A stretch of DNA of 32,352 nt. It comes from a virus. The DNA lies in the IMG/VR virus record IMGVR_UViG_3300010391_000069, positions 1 through 32,352 of that record; one strand, 5' to 3'. Each line of letters begins with the position of its first letter. The first letter of the stretch is position 1. Shown one piece after another: positions 32,170 to 32,352 of the stretch. The notes beneath the pieces were generated by a model. The model had not been told where the DNA came from and made no database searches. It saw only the letters and a program-made list of their open reading frames with translations. The translations under genes and the position numbers were made by a program.

Positions 32170-32352
32170 TTAAGAGGTGTCATAATCTCTACCTTTTGGG
32201 CGTCTTATCATAGTTCTGTAAAATGGATTGGAAAATTGATACGTCATGCTTCTACCCCAGTTTGGTCTAAAACCAAATCTTTTATAAAATCTAAATAATG
32301 CTTCTTTGTGTCTTGGTTCTGTAGATGGATGTAAGGTTAGGTGAAAACTCCC
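32170..32352 (-). CDS. C-terminal end of a GNAT-like protein (5' end outside window)
   Basis: The minus-strand frame is open from the window edge for 60 codons and ends in TAA at 32170-32172. It reads FHLTLHPSTEPRHKEALFRF then YKRFGFRPNWGRSMTY. The arrangement L-x-V/L-x-P followed by A-L-x-F-Y-K-R-F-G-F is typical of the last strands of GNAT acetyltransferases. The N-terminal part with the acetyl-CoA loop is beyond the window, so the assignment is tentative. Confidence 0.6.
   Translation of the reverse strand, partial: GSFHLTLHPSTEPRHKEALFRFYKRFGFRPNWGRSMTYQFSNPFYRTMIRRPKGRDYDTS

Noticed and set aside
1-32352. tRNA genes, a replication origin or an integrase attachment site.
   Set aside because: I looked for cloverleaf-like segments, iterons and integrase or recombinase genes other than TnpA and saw none that I can support.

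Overview
The window looks like part of the genome of a large, AT-rich, T4-like tailed phage (myovirus). In order it carries a gp46-type recombination nuclease subunit, a T4-type large terminase, a gp20-type portal, a gp21-type prohead protease, a gp22-type scaffold and a gp23-type major capsid protein. Genes are tightly packed, often with ATGA overlaps or 1-5 nt gaps, and there is no rRNA or recognisable tRNA. I cannot name the species. Several genes for essential proteins are broken by single-base frame changes, most simply explained by uncorrected indels in the sequence.

Layout. 1-1759: 3' part of gene 46. 1834-4779: a 35-codon CxxC reading frame, a large beta-rich protein of unknown function, and a zinc-binding protein just before the terminase. 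4781-6426: large terminase (one frame break). 6474-9631: portal, interrupted by an in-frame intein with an HNH/NUMOD homing domain (6768-7802) and by one frame break. 9692-14788: four head-module proteins, the gp21 protease and a proline-rich protein, ending in a terminator. 14908-24333: an accessory block wedged between the protease and the scaffold. It holds two homing endonucleases of Vsr-like/EDxHD type, a GMP reductase/IMP dehydrogenase-type enzyme, about ten small genes, an IS200/IS605-type element (tnpA and tnpB divergent) that splits a small gene, and four minus-strand genes that look like head-associated proteins. 24480-27881: scaffold (one frame break) and major capsid, followed by two terminators. 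28025-31688: two adjacent multidomain proteins, each with a ParB-like domain and an ADP-ribosyltransferase-like domain; the first also has a GNAT acetyltransferase domain and a SWIM-like zinc motif. 31627-32352: two minus-strand genes, the last one the cut-off end of a GNAT-like protein.

How it fits together. Portal, scaffold, capsid and gp21 protease form the prohead; the terminase fills it with DNA. Many other proteins in the module start with short hydrophobic or basic leaders ending in an I/L-x-E motif, the type of site T4 gp21 cuts, so they are candidates for packaged and processed head proteins. The ParB/ART proteins beside the capsid gene may be cargo delivered into the host, as T4 Alt is; this is inference. 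A TATTTATA motif lies in front of many transcription units on both strands and is a candidate late promoter; in several cases it is only 3-6 nt from the ATG, with no ribosome binding site, suggesting leaderless messages.
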